Assembly: GCA_902573425.1 (NCBI GenBank)
Contig: CACGJO010000002.1
Location: 65,877-110,302 of the forward strand
Length of the DNA stretch: 44,426 nt
Direction of reading: 5' to 3'
Origin: an uncultured Pelagibacteraceae bacterium
GTDB lineage: Bacteria; Pseudomonadota; Alphaproteobacteria; Pelagibacterales; Pelagibacteraceae
Positions 16,181-24,189 of the stretch are shown here, one piece after another (within the stretch, counting starts at the first letter, position 1; each line of letters begins with the position of its first letter). Position numbers and translations under genes: made by a program. The notes beneath the pieces are model-generated. The model made no database searches and was not told the origin of the DNA. It saw only the letters and a program-made list of their open reading frames with translations.

Positions 16181-17337
16181 TGAGTTTAAAAAATTGCCAT
16201 AATTTCGAAGATTTTAGAAATCTTGCAAAAAAAAAATTACCTTCTCCTATTTTTCATTACATTGATGGTGGGGCTGACGATGAATCAACTTTGAGAAGAA
16301 ATACCGACTCTTTTAATGATTGCGATTTAGTTCCCAATGTTCTGGCAAGTGTTGGAAAACCTGACCTATCAACTACTTTATTCGGAAGAAAAATTGACAT
16401 GCCAATTTTTCTTTCACCTGCAGCGATGCAGAGACTTTATCACCCTGATGGTGATAGGGCGTCAGCTAGAGCAGCTGAAAAATTTAATACCTTTTATAGC
16501 ATGTCATCTATGGGTAATAACACTATAGAAGAAGTCTCAAATATTTCCAGCGGGCCAAAACTATTCCAACTTTATGTTCACAAAGACAGATCAATTTCTG
16601 ATGATTTAATTGAAAGGTCAAGAAGATCAGGGTTTGATGCAATGTGTTTAACAGTTGATACTTTAGTAGCAGGTAATAGAGAGAAAGATCACAGAACAGG
16701 TTTTACAACTCCGCCGAAACTTACGCTTGAAAGTTTAATAAGTTTTGCAATGCGACCTCAATGGGTTTTTAATTATTTAATAGGTAAAAAATTCGAACTG
16801 GCAAATGTTAAAAAAAAAACTGACAAAGGAACAAATATAGCAAAATCTGTGATTGAATATATTAATGAACAATATGATCCAGCAATGGGCTGGAAAGATG
16901 CAGAGTATTGTGCAAAAAAATGGGATGGACCTTTTGCATTGAAAGGAGTTATGTCCGTTGAAGATGCAAAAAGAGCTATTGATATTGGGTGTACTGCTAT
17001 CATGATATCTAATCATGGAGGACGTCAACTTGATGGATCTCGGTCTCCCTTCGATCAAGTTAAAGCAATCTCCGATGCTGTTGGTGATAAGCTAGAGATT
17101 ATTCTAGATGGGGGAGTTAGAAGGGGAACACACGTATTAAAAGCTATCGCTGCTGGTGCCAAGGCCTGTAGTTTTGGCAAGATGTTTTTGTTTTCTTTAG
17201 CTGCAGGAGGTCAAAAAGGTGTAGAGCATTTATTGCAAAATATGCATGATGAAATTAATAGAAACATGGTTTTGATGGGTTGTAAAAATTTAAAAGAGTT
17301 GAATAGTTCTAAATTAATTTATAGAAATAGAAACTAA
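16180..17337 (+). CDS. FMN-dependent alpha-hydroxyacid oxidase/dehydrogenase (LldD-like), copy 2
   Basis: The 385-residue protein is a paralogue of the preceding gene, alignable from end to end (LKNCHNF, LPSPIFHYIDGG, SNHGGRQLDG). Active-site Tyr27, His279 and Arg282 occupy the same positions. Differences lie in the substrate-facing region: copy 1 has FQFYYHKDKG where copy 2 has FQLYVHKDRS, and copy 1 VSSLATVS where copy 2 has MSSMGNNT. The two may therefore act on different hydroxyacids or form a mixed oligomer. It starts on the stop codon of copy 1 and is followed after 17 bases by an aminotransferase. Confidence 0.93.
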   Translation: MSLKNCHNFEDFRNLAKKKLPSPIFHYIDGGADDESTLRRNTDSFNDCDLVPNVLASVGKPDLSTTLFGRKIDMPIFLSPAAMQRLYHPDGDRASARAAEKFNTFYSMSSMGNNTIEEVSNISSGPKLFQLYVHKDRSISDDLIERSRRSGFDAMCLTVDTLVAGNREKDHRTGFTTPPKLTLESLISFAMRPQWVFNYLIGKKFELANVKKKTDKGTNIAKSVIEYINEQYDPAMGWKDAEYCAKKWDGPFALKGVMSVEDAKRAIDIGCTAIMISNHGGRQLDGSRSPFDQVKAISDAVGDKLEIILDGGVRRGTHVLKAIAAGAKACSFGKMFLFSLAAGGQKGVEHLLQNMHDEINRNMVLMGCKNLKELNSSKLIYRNRN

Positions 17338-17354
17338 AAAAAATATTTAAAATT

Positions 17355-18518
17355 ATGAAACTAGCGAAAAGTTTAGATAGACTAGGAACAGAAACTGCTT
17401 TTAGTGTTCTTGCTGAAGCAAAAAAACTAGAGGCCGCAGGAAAGCCAATGATCCATCTTGGATTAGGTCAACCAGATTTTAAGACTCCAAAGCATATTGT
17501 AGATGCAGCAAAAAAAGCATTAGATGATGGTCATCATGGATATGTTTTGTCCAATGGGATACTTGAATGTAGACAATCTGTAACAAGAAAAATTAAAAAA
17601 CTTTATAAACAAGATATTGATCCAGAAAGAATAATTATAATGCCAGGCGGAAAACCTACAATGAGTTATGCAATTCAGTGTTTTGGTGAACCAGGAGTAG
17701 AAATAATTCACCCAACACCTGCATTTCCAATATATGAGTCCATGATCAATTTTACTGGAGCTAAACCAGTTCCATACGATTTAACCGAAGACAAAGATTT
17801 AAAATTTAACCCTGAGAAAATTTTATCATTGATAACTGATAAAACAAAGTTATTGATTTTGATAAATCCAAATAATCCAACTGGCAGTTTTGTTGATAAA
17901 TCAGATATAGATGTTTTAGCAGAGGGATTAAAAAAACATCCTCATGTAACAATTTTAAGTGATGAAATTTATAGTAGACAAATCTTTGATGGCAAAGAAA
18001 TGCCTACTTTTTTTAATTATCCGGAATTAAGAGAAAGATTAATTGTTCTTGAGGGCTGGAGCAAAGCTTATTCAATGACAGGATGGAGATTGGGTTGGAG
18101 TTTTTGGCCAAAGAATCTTGTAGAACATGTAAATAAATTAGTAATAAACAGTGTCTCATGTGTAAATGCAGCTGCTCAGTACGCAGGTATTGCTGCTTTA
18201 GACGGTCCAGATGACTCTATAATTGAAATGATGAGAAAATTTACAATAAGAAGAAAACTTATTCATGAAGGTTTAAACAATTTACCAGGAGTAGAATGTA
18301 GTTTACCTGGTGGAGCGTTTTATGCTTTCCCGAAAGTCAAAGGAACAGGTATGAATGGTGGTGAATTTGCCAAAAAATGTATGCATGAGGCAGGTGTAGC
18401 CATTGTTCCAGGAACAGCATTTGGAAAAACAGCTAAAGATTATGTTAGATTTAGTTTTGCAGCTTCTAGCGATAATATCTCACAAGCCTTAGAAAAAATC
18501 AAAAAGATGCTTGGTTAA
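17355..18518 (+). CDS. Class I/II PLP-dependent aminotransferase
   Basis: The 387-residue protein is a fold-type I aminotransferase of the aspartate/aromatic family. HLGLGQPDFKTP lies near the N-terminus, INPNNPTGSF carries the conserved Asn, and LSDEIYSRQIF gives the Asp-x-x-Tyr that holds the PLP ring. The Schiff-base lysine is Lys237 in GWSKAYSMTGWRLG, and the carboxylate-binding Arg is near the end in DYVRFSFA. It interconverts amino acids and 2-oxoacids. Between hydroxyacid-oxidising enzymes it probably handles a 2-oxoacid made by them; that is inference. Confidence 0.93.
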   Translation: MKLAKSLDRLGTETAFSVLAEAKKLEAAGKPMIHLGLGQPDFKTPKHIVDAAKKALDDGHHGYVLSNGILECRQSVTRKIKKLYKQDIDPERIIIMPGGKPTMSYAIQCFGEPGVEIIHPTPAFPIYESMINFTGAKPVPYDLTEDKDLKFNPEKILSLITDKTKLLILINPNNPTGSFVDKSDIDVLAEGLKKHPHVTILSDEIYSRQIFDGKEMPTFFNYPELRERLIVLEGWSKAYSMTGWRLGWSFWPKNLVEHVNKLVINSVSCVNAAAQYAGIAALDGPDDSIIEMMRKFTIRRKLIHEGLNNLPGVECSLPGGAFYAFPKVKGTGMNGGEFAKKCMHEAGVAIVPGTAFGKTAKDYVRFSFAASSDNISQALEKIKKMLG

Positions 18519-18528
18519 TAAAGGTATA

Positions 18529-18564
18529 TTTTTTCTATATAATTTAATAACATTATAGAAAAAA
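18529..18564 (+). promoter_or_regulatory. AT-rich hairpin abutting the GlcD-like start codon
   Basis: TTTTTTCTATA (18529-18539) is fully complementary to TATAGAAAAAA (18554-18564), with a 14-base loop. The right arm ends on the A of the ATG at 18564, and no Shine-Dalgarno is visible. It may limit ribosome access or act as a weak attenuator. In such AT-rich DNA a chance origin is quite possible. Confidence 0.3.
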
Positions 18565-19937
18565 TGAACGATCAAATACAATCAGAATTAAAAAAAATTT
18601 TTAATGGTAGATTTTCTACCTCAGTTTCTACTAGAACAAATTATGCTAGAGGTGAGGATACATATGATCCAGTATTATCAAAAGCTGTAGTTTTTCCAGA
18701 AACTAACGAGGAAGTTTCTAAAATCCTTAAACTTTGTAATGATCACAAGGTTCCTGTTGTTCCATTTGGGACTGGGACGTCTTTAGAGGGTAATGTTGTA
18801 GGCAATGATAAAGGAATAACGATATCTTTAGAAAAAATGAACAAGGTCTTAAGCGTGAATGTGGAAGACTTTGATTGCAGAGTGCAAGCTTGTGTCACCA
18901 AAGAACAATTGAACGATTACTTGCGAGAGGATGGAGTTTTTTTTCCAATAGATCCTGGAGCAAACGCAGCAATAGGTGGCATGGCATCAACATCAGCATC
19001 AGGAACTATGGCTGTAAAATATGGAACCATGAAGACTGTAATCACAGGTCTTACAGTAGTTCTCCCTAATGGTGATATTATAAAAACCGGCAGCAGAACA
19101 AAAAAAACTTCAGCTGGATATAATTTAACAAATTTGTTTATTGGTTCAGAGGGAACACTTGGAATAATTACAGAAATACAATTAAGATTATCTCCTATTC
19201 CAGAAAGTATTATGAGCGCGGTCTGTCATTTCCCCTCTCTTGAGGATGCAGTTCAAGCAGCACAACAAGTGATTCAGTATGGTGTACCTATAGCCCGAAT
19301 TGAAATGCTCAATAAAGAACAAATGGATATAAGCATTAATTATTCAAAGTTAAAAGATATGAAAGTTTTACCGACATTATTTTTTGAATTCCATGGATCA
19401 GAATCTTCTAACAAAGAAAATATTCAAGTAGTTGAAGAAATATCTAAAGAGAATAAGGGAAGTGCTTTTAAATGGGCGAAAGATTTAGAAGAACGAAATA
19501 AATTATGGCAAGCTCGATGGGATATATATTACTCGGTAAAAGCTTTAATAAAAAATGGAAGAGTTTATTCTACAGATGTATGTCTTCCAATTTCTAAAAT
19601 AGTTGAATGCGTGAAATTTGCAGAGGACGTAACAAAAAAATTTGGTCTTAGAGCCCCAATGGTTGGCCACTTAGGTGATGGAAATTTTCATGTTGTTCTG
19701 CCTTATGATCCTCAAAAAAAAGAAACTTATAGAAAGATAAGAGAGTTTAGTGATTTATTAATTAAAAAAACGCTGGAATTAAATGGAACAATCACAGGAG
19801 AGCACGGAATAGGACTTCATAAAAAAGAGTATCTTATAAAAGAACATGGGGACAATATTCCAATTATGAAATCCATAAAAAGAACTCTTGATCCAAATTA
19901 TATAATGAACCCAGGTAAAATTTTCGATTTGAATTAA
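18564..19937 (+). CDS. GlcD-like FAD-linked 2-hydroxyacid oxidase/dehydrogenase
   Basis: The 457-residue protein belongs to the VAO/PCMH FAD family, D-lactate dehydrogenase (cytochrome) / glycolate oxidase GlcD type. The N-terminal FAD-binding domain has VVPFGTGTSLEGN (65-77) and DPGANAAIGGMASTSASG. TSAGYNLTNLFIGSEGTLGI is a hallmark. The C-terminal domain has MVGHLGDGNFH and ITGEHGIGLHKK. It oxidises D-lactate, glycolate or a similar D-2-hydroxyacid. glcE and glcF are not adjacent, which favours a stand-alone Dld-type enzyme. It complements the two L-specific type enzymes upstream. Confidence 0.92.
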   Translation: MNDQIQSELKKIFNGRFSTSVSTRTNYARGEDTYDPVLSKAVVFPETNEEVSKILKLCNDHKVPVVPFGTGTSLEGNVVGNDKGITISLEKMNKVLSVNVEDFDCRVQACVTKEQLNDYLREDGVFFPIDPGANAAIGGMASTSASGTMAVKYGTMKTVITGLTVVLPNGDIIKTGSRTKKTSAGYNLTNLFIGSEGTLGIITEIQLRLSPIPESIMSAVCHFPSLEDAVQAAQQVIQYGVPIARIEMLNKEQMDISINYSKLKDMKVLPTLFFEFHGSESSNKENIQVVEEISKENKGSAFKWAKDLEERNKLWQARWDIYYSVKALIKNGRVYSTDVCLPISKIVECVKFAEDVTKKFGLRAPMVGHLGDGNFHVVLPYDPQKKETYRKIREFSDLLIKKTLELNGTITGEHGIGLHKKEYLIKEHGDNIPIMKSIKRTLDPNYIMNPGKIFDLN

Positions 19938-19944
19938 AATCAAA

Positions 19945-20898
19945 ATGAAAAAAGTTCTTGTAACTAGAAAATTATTAAGATCTTGTGAGGATAAAGCTTC
20001 TAAACTGTTTAATTCTCATTTTAATTCTAATGATGAGCAATATTCTCAAAAAAAACTAGTTGAGTTAAGCAAAGGCTGTGATGGTATTCTATCATCCCTT
20101 ACAGATAAAATAGACAAAGAAACTATTGAGAAACTTCCTGCCACAATAAAGATAATATCAAATTTTGCGGTTGGTTTTGGAAATATCGATATTGAGGCAG
20201 CTAAAAAAAGAAATATAATAGTGACAAACACACCTGATGTTTTAACAGATGCCACCGCAGAAATTGCAATGCTATTGATTCTTGGTGCTTGTAGGAGAGC
20301 AAATGAGGGAATCGAGTGGGTAAAAAAAGAAAATTGGAAATGGTCAGCAGATTTTTTAATTGGCAAACAACTCACAGGGTCTAGACTTGGTATTCTAGGC
20401 ATGGGTAGAATTGGAAGAGCCTTAGCAAAAATAGCAAAAAGTTTTGGCATGGAAATACATTATAGAAATAGAACCAAATTAAATAACGACAAAGAAATGG
20501 GGGCAACTTTTCACGACAATATTAAAAGTTTATTCTCTGTCTCAGATGTATTATCAATTTGTTGTCCGGCTACAAAAGAAACTAAAGACATAATTAATAA
20601 AGAAACTTTGGAATATTTTCCAACCGGTGCAATTATAACAAATGTTGCAAGAGGAGATATGATTGATGACGAAGCCATGGTTCAAGCTTTGGTTAATCGT
20701 AAAATTTACGCCGTAGGATTAGATGTTTATAAAGGTGAGCCAAAAATTCATCCAGAATATTTGAAGCAACCTACCGCGTTTATATTACCACATCTTGGTA
20801 GCGCTACTAAAAAAACACGAACTGCCATGGCAGATCTTGCGATTGATAATATTGATGAGTATTTCAAAACAGGAAAAGCCAAAAATAAAGTTAATTAG
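19945..20898 (+). CDS. D-2-hydroxyacid dehydrogenase (glyoxylate/hydroxypyruvate reductase-like)
   Basis: The 317-residue protein has the D-isomer-specific 2-hydroxyacid dehydrogenase layout. The Rossmann loop GILGMGRIGRALA starts at residue 149. Catalytic residues are visible as Arg in NVARGDMIDD, Glu in GLDVYKGEP and His in LPHLGSAT. Substrate-loop SNFAVGFGNIDIEAA resembles glyoxylate reductase / D-glycerate dehydrogenase (GyaR type). It reduces glyoxylate or hydroxypyruvate with NAD(P)H, or works in reverse. It lies 7 bases behind the GlcD-like gene, so both belong to one transcript. Confidence 0.92.
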   Translation: MKKVLVTRKLLRSCEDKASKLFNSHFNSNDEQYSQKKLVELSKGCDGILSSLTDKIDKETIEKLPATIKIISNFAVGFGNIDIEAAKKRNIIVTNTPDVLTDATAEIAMLLILGACRRANEGIEWVKKENWKWSADFLIGKQLTGSRLGILGMGRIGRALAKIAKSFGMEIHYRNRTKLNNDKEMGATFHDNIKSLFSVSDVLSICCPATKETKDIINKETLEYFPTGAIITNVARGDMIDDEAMVQALVNRKIYAVGLDVYKGEPKIHPEYLKQPTAFILPHLGSATKKTRTAMADLAIDNIDEYFKTGKAKNKVN

Positions 20899-20978
20899 CA
20901 CAATCTATAATTGAATCATCAAAAACTTTATTGATTCAGCCCGAGACTCTCTAATTTATTTATGCTTAAATATTTCAA

Positions 20979-20992
20979 TAGTTAATTAACTA
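20979..20992. promoter_or_regulatory. 14-bp perfect palindrome upstream of the TRAP binding protein gene
   Basis: TAGTTAATTAACTA is a perfect inverted repeat lying directly before the Shine-Dalgarno of the binding-protein gene. Together with a second inverted repeat in the same 107-base gap (TGAATCA 20912-20918 with TGATTCA 20932-20938) it may be an operator for a dimeric repressor or activator. No regulator gene is adjacent. AT-rich palindromes arise by chance more easily here. Confidence 0.35.
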
Positions 20993-20993
20993 A

Positions 20994-21000
20994 AGGGAGA
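20994..21000 (+). promoter_or_regulatory. Strong Shine-Dalgarno of the TRAP binding protein gene
   Basis: AGGGAGA is followed by five bases and the ATG at 21006. Most genes in this window have weak or no visible Shine-Dalgarno, so this one stands out and fits high expression of a periplasmic binding protein. Confidence 0.7.
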
Positions 21001-21005
21001 CAAAT

Positions 21006-22163
21006 ATGTCTAAAAAAGAAAAAACGTTGAAGAGAGTTAAAACTCCTTCAAGACGTAAGTTCTTTAAAGTAGCAGCAGCGACTGGTGCAGCAGCGGCAGC
21101 AACTATTGCAATGCCGAATGTAGCATTTGGTGCTCCTAAAACTTTAAAGATGCAAGCAGCATGGCCTTCTGGAGCAAATATATTCTTTGAAATGGCCGGC
21201 GACTTTGCAAAGATGGTTGGCGACATGTCAGCTGGACAACTGAAGATAGATCTTCAACCAGTCGGGGCAGTTGTTAAAACATCTGAAATAGGTCAAGCAG
21301 TAAGTTCTGGGGTTCTAGATATGGGACACTGGGTAACTGCATATTGGTACGGAAAAAATCCAGCAGCATCATTATTTGGAACTGGACCATCATACGGAAT
21401 GTCATCTCAAGAAGTTATGGGATGGATGGAGTATGGCGGAGGAAGAAAACTTTATGAAGAAACTCTTTCTAAAGTTGGTTTCAATTACGTTGGTCTTTTC
21501 CATATGCCAATGCCTGCACAGCCATTTGGTTGGTTCAAAAAGAACGTAACTAAAGTGTCTGATGTTAAAGGTATGAAATACAGAACAGTTGGTTTAGCGA
21601 CTAACGTACTAACAGCTATGGGAATGGTTGTAAGACAACTTCCAGGCGGTGAAATTCAGCCAGCTATGAAAACTGGTCTGATTGAAGCTGCGGAGTTTAA
21701 CAACCCAACTTCAGACTCACAGTTTGGTATGCAAGACGTATCTAAGCATTATCACTTAGGTAGCTTCCACCAATCTCAAGAGATGTTTGAAATTCCTGTA
21801 AACACGAAGACATTTAATGGACTAAGCCCACAACATCAGGCGATTCTAAAAAATGCCGCGTATGCTGCGAATACAGACAACTACTTTAAAGCGTTAGTGA
21901 GATACTCAGCTGATTTATCTAAGTTAATGAATCAACATAAAGTAAATGTTTATCAAACTTCAGATGAAATCTTAGCTCAACAATTAAAAGGATGGGACAA
22001 AGTAATAGGTGACTTTGTTAAAAAAGATGCATTCTTTGCTAAAATTGTTGCTTCTCAAAAAGCTTACGCTAAAAGAGTTATGAAGTATCTACTCATGAAT
22101 CAGCCAAATTATAAATTGGCTTACGAAAATGAGTTCGGTAATATAGCTAAAGTTAAAATTTAG
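21006..22163 (+). CDS. TRAP transporter substrate-binding protein, TakP-like, Tat-exported
   Basis: The 385-residue protein has a twin-arginine signal: SRRKFFK at 15-21, a hydrophobic Ala-rich stretch, and a likely cut after AFG (near 42). The mature part fits the DctP family, specifically the TakP/TTHA0766 branch that binds 2-oxoacids or lactate: GHWVTAYWYGKNP, GWFKKNVTKVSDVKGMKYR, LPGGEIQPAMKTGLIEAAEF. It captures substrate in the periplasm for the DctQ/DctM membrane pair that follows. A strong terminator lies between this gene and the permease genes, as expected for higher expression of the binding protein. Substrate class is inferred from family branch and neighbours. Confidence 0.93.
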   Translation: MSKKEKTLKRVKTPSRRKFFKVAAATGAAAAATIAMPNVAFGAPKTLKMQAAWPSGANIFFEMAGDFAKMVGDMSAGQLKIDLQPVGAVVKTSEIGQAVSSGVLDMGHWVTAYWYGKNPAASLFGTGPSYGMSSQEVMGWMEYGGGRKLYEETLSKVGFNYVGLFHMPMPAQPFGWFKKNVTKVSDVKGMKYRTVGLATNVLTAMGMVVRQLPGGEIQPAMKTGLIEAAEFNNPTSDSQFGMQDVSKHYHLGSFHQSQEMFEIPVNTKTFNGLSPQHQAILKNAAYAANTDNYFKALVRYSADLSKLMNQHKVNVYQTSDEILAQQLKGWDKVIGDFVKKDAFFAKIVASQKAYAKRVMKYLLMNQPNYKLAYENEFGNIAKVKI

Positions 22164-22179
22164 TAGCTTTTTAAAAATT

Positions 22180-22209
22180 AAAGGGGGCTTTTTGAAGCCC
22201 CCTTTTTTT
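22180..22209 (+). terminator. Rho-independent terminator between TRAP binding protein and permease genes
   Basis: A GC-rich stem GGGGGCTT (22183-22190) pairs with AAGCCCCC (22195-22202) around a TTTG loop, extended by A-T pairs on both sides and followed by a run of seven T. It is the clearest intrinsic terminator in the window. It lies 16 bases after the binding-protein stop and 35 bases before the small permease gene, so partial read-through is expected. Confidence 0.93.
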
Positions 22210-22244
22210 ATGGAATTTAAAATCTAATTGGACTAACATAAATT

Positions 22245-22829
22245 ATGAGGGAATTTATCGTTTTTGCAGATCATCTAAGTACTTCAGTTGGTAAAGCTTT
22301 TTCTTGGTGCATAGTTATTTTAATGGGAGGGACTTGCTACGAAGTTATAATGGCATATGCTTTTAATGCACCAACACTATGGAATTTCGATTTTAGTTTA
22401 CAAATGTACGGTGCAATATTCATGATGGCAGGAGCTTATACTTTGTCTACGGAAGCTCATGTAAGAGGGGACGTACTTTACAGATTATTTAAACCCAGAA
22501 CTCAAGGGTATATAGATCTAGTTTTATATTTTATCTTTTTTTTTCCAGGTGTTTTTGCTTTAGCATTTTATGGATATGAATATGCAGCTTTAGCTTGGAA
22601 AATAAAAGAGACTAGTTGGAACAGCCCAGCACAAATACAAATTTATATGGCAAAATCTTTAATACCTGCAGCAGGTGTTCTTTTAATTATTCAAGGAATT
22701 AGCGAAGTATTTAGATCAATTATTTGTATACAAACAGGTCACTGGCCAGCAAGAATGGTTGTGGCAGAAGAAACAGAAAAAATATTAATGAGAACTTCAC
22801 AAGACGAGGATCAAAAAGATGTTATTTAG
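22245..22829 (+). CDS. TRAP transporter small permease (DctQ-like)
   Basis: The 194-residue protein has four hydrophobic segments, the usual DctQ topology. Family features include the FDFSLQMYGAIFMMAGAYTL block and EAHVRGDVLY (the conserved HVR-x-D motif). Length and motifs suit the longer TakQ-like branch. It forms the membrane complex with DctM and accepts substrate from the binding protein. The 3' end overlaps dctM by 11 bases. Confidence 0.93.
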   Translation: MREFIVFADHLSTSVGKAFSWCIVILMGGTCYEVIMAYAFNAPTLWNFDFSLQMYGAIFMMAGAYTLSTEAHVRGDVLYRLFKPRTQGYIDLVLYFIFFFPGVFALAFYGYEYAALAWKIKETSWNSPAQIQIYMAKSLIPAAGVLLIIQGISEVFRSIICIQTGHWPARMVVAEETEKILMRTSQDEDQKDVI

Positions 22830-24180
22830 TTTAACAAATCCAGAAATAGCAATTCTTATGATGGCAATATTTCTTTTTGCTGTCCTCTTAGGATTTCCTA
22901 TTGCATTTACTTTAATGGCAATGGGTGTGGGATTTGGCTACTACGCGTATTATGATCCAACAAGAATGGAACACCTATTAGATAATAGGATCTTTCAATT
23001 ATTTGTTCAAAATACTTATACTGTTATGGATAACACCGTTCTTACTGCTGTTCCTTTATTTTTATTTATGGGATATCTTGTTGAAAGAGCCGGAATTGTT
23101 TCAAGATTGTTCTTTGCTATTCGTTTAGCATCTCATGGGTTGCCAGCATCTATGGCAGTGGCAGCTTTAATAACTTGTGCTCTGTTTTCTACAGCTACCG
23201 GAATTATCGGAGCAGTAGTGACCTTGATGGGCCTTTTAGCCTGGCCAGCAATGATAAAAGCAGGTTATGATAAAAAATTTGCATCTGGTGTTATTTGTTC
23301 TGGTGGATGTCTTGGAATACTAATACCTCCAAGTATTATGCTTATAGTTTATTCAGTTATAGCCCAGCTATCACCTTTAAGATTATTTGCTGCTGCAATA
23401 TTGCCAGGAATAATGCTCGCTGGATTGTATATTCTGTATGCTGTTACGAGAGCATATTTGAATCCCTCAATTGCTCCAAAACCACCCGCGGAAGATATAC
23501 CGCCTCGTTCAGTTATTTTAAAAGAGGTTTTGGTTTCATTTCTTCCTTTGTTTTCATTAATAATACTGGTGCTAGGAACCATTCTTGGAGGCCTTGCAAC
23601 TCCTGCTGAAGCAGCAGCTGTAGGAGCATTTGGTGCTTTAGTTTTATCTTATTTTTACAAAACCCTAAAATGGAAAAATTTTAAAGAGTCAGTTTTTTTA
23701 ACTGCCAAAACTACAGCAATGATCATGTGGTTATTTATTGGATCATGGACGTTTGCCTCAGTATTTTCTTACCTGGGTGGTCATGAAGTCTTTGAGCATT
23801 TTTTTAAATCAATGAATTTACAACCTTGGCAATTTTTAATTATTACACAAATAATTATTTTCCTCCTTGGATGGCCTTTAGAGTGGACCGAGATATTAAT
23901 CATATTTGTGCCGATATTTTTACCTCTCGTAGAATTTTTTGGAGTTAATCCTTACTTTTTTGCAATGTTAATAGCACTAAACCTTCAAACTTCTTTTTTA
24001 ACTCCCCCCATGGCTATGTCTGCTTATTATTTAAAGGGAGTGCAAACTAAAAACGTAGAATTATTACAAATTTTTAGCGGTATTATGCCATTCTTATTAA
24101 TTGTCATTTTTGCAATGTTTCTAATGTATATGTTTCCTGGCATAGCACTCTGGTTGCCTGACTTACTTTTTGCAAACTAA
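22819..24180 (+). CDS. TRAP transporter large permease (DctM-like)
   Basis: The 453-residue protein has about 12 hydrophobic segments and belongs to the ion-transporter superfamily. ALFSTATGIIGAVVTLMG and SGGCLGILIPPSIMLIVYSVIA are the DctM signature blocks, and ATPAEAAAVGAFGALVLSY lies in the second half. It carries out sodium-driven import of the acid delivered by the binding protein. Its gene overlaps dctQ upstream, and the amidase gene follows after 9 bases. Confidence 0.95.
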   Translation: MLFSLTNPEIAILMMAIFLFAVLLGFPIAFTLMAMGVGFGYYAYYDPTRMEHLLDNRIFQLFVQNTYTVMDNTVLTAVPLFLFMGYLVERAGIVSRLFFAIRLASHGLPASMAVAALITCALFSTATGIIGAVVTLMGLLAWPAMIKAGYDKKFASGVICSGGCLGILIPPSIMLIVYSVIAQLSPLRLFAAAILPGIMLAGLYILYAVTRAYLNPSIAPKPPAEDIPPRSVILKEVLVSFLPLFSLIILVLGTILGGLATPAEAAAVGAFGALVLSYFYKTLKWKNFKESVFLTAKTTAMIMWLFIGSWTFASVFSYLGGHEVFEHFFKSMNLQPWQFLIITQIIIFLLGWPLEWTEILIIFVPIFLPLVEFFGVNPYFFAMLIALNLQTSFLTPPMAMSAYYLKGVQTKNVELLQIFSGIMPFLLIVIFAMFLMYMFPGIALWLPDLLFAN

Positions 24181-24189
24181 ATCCAAATT

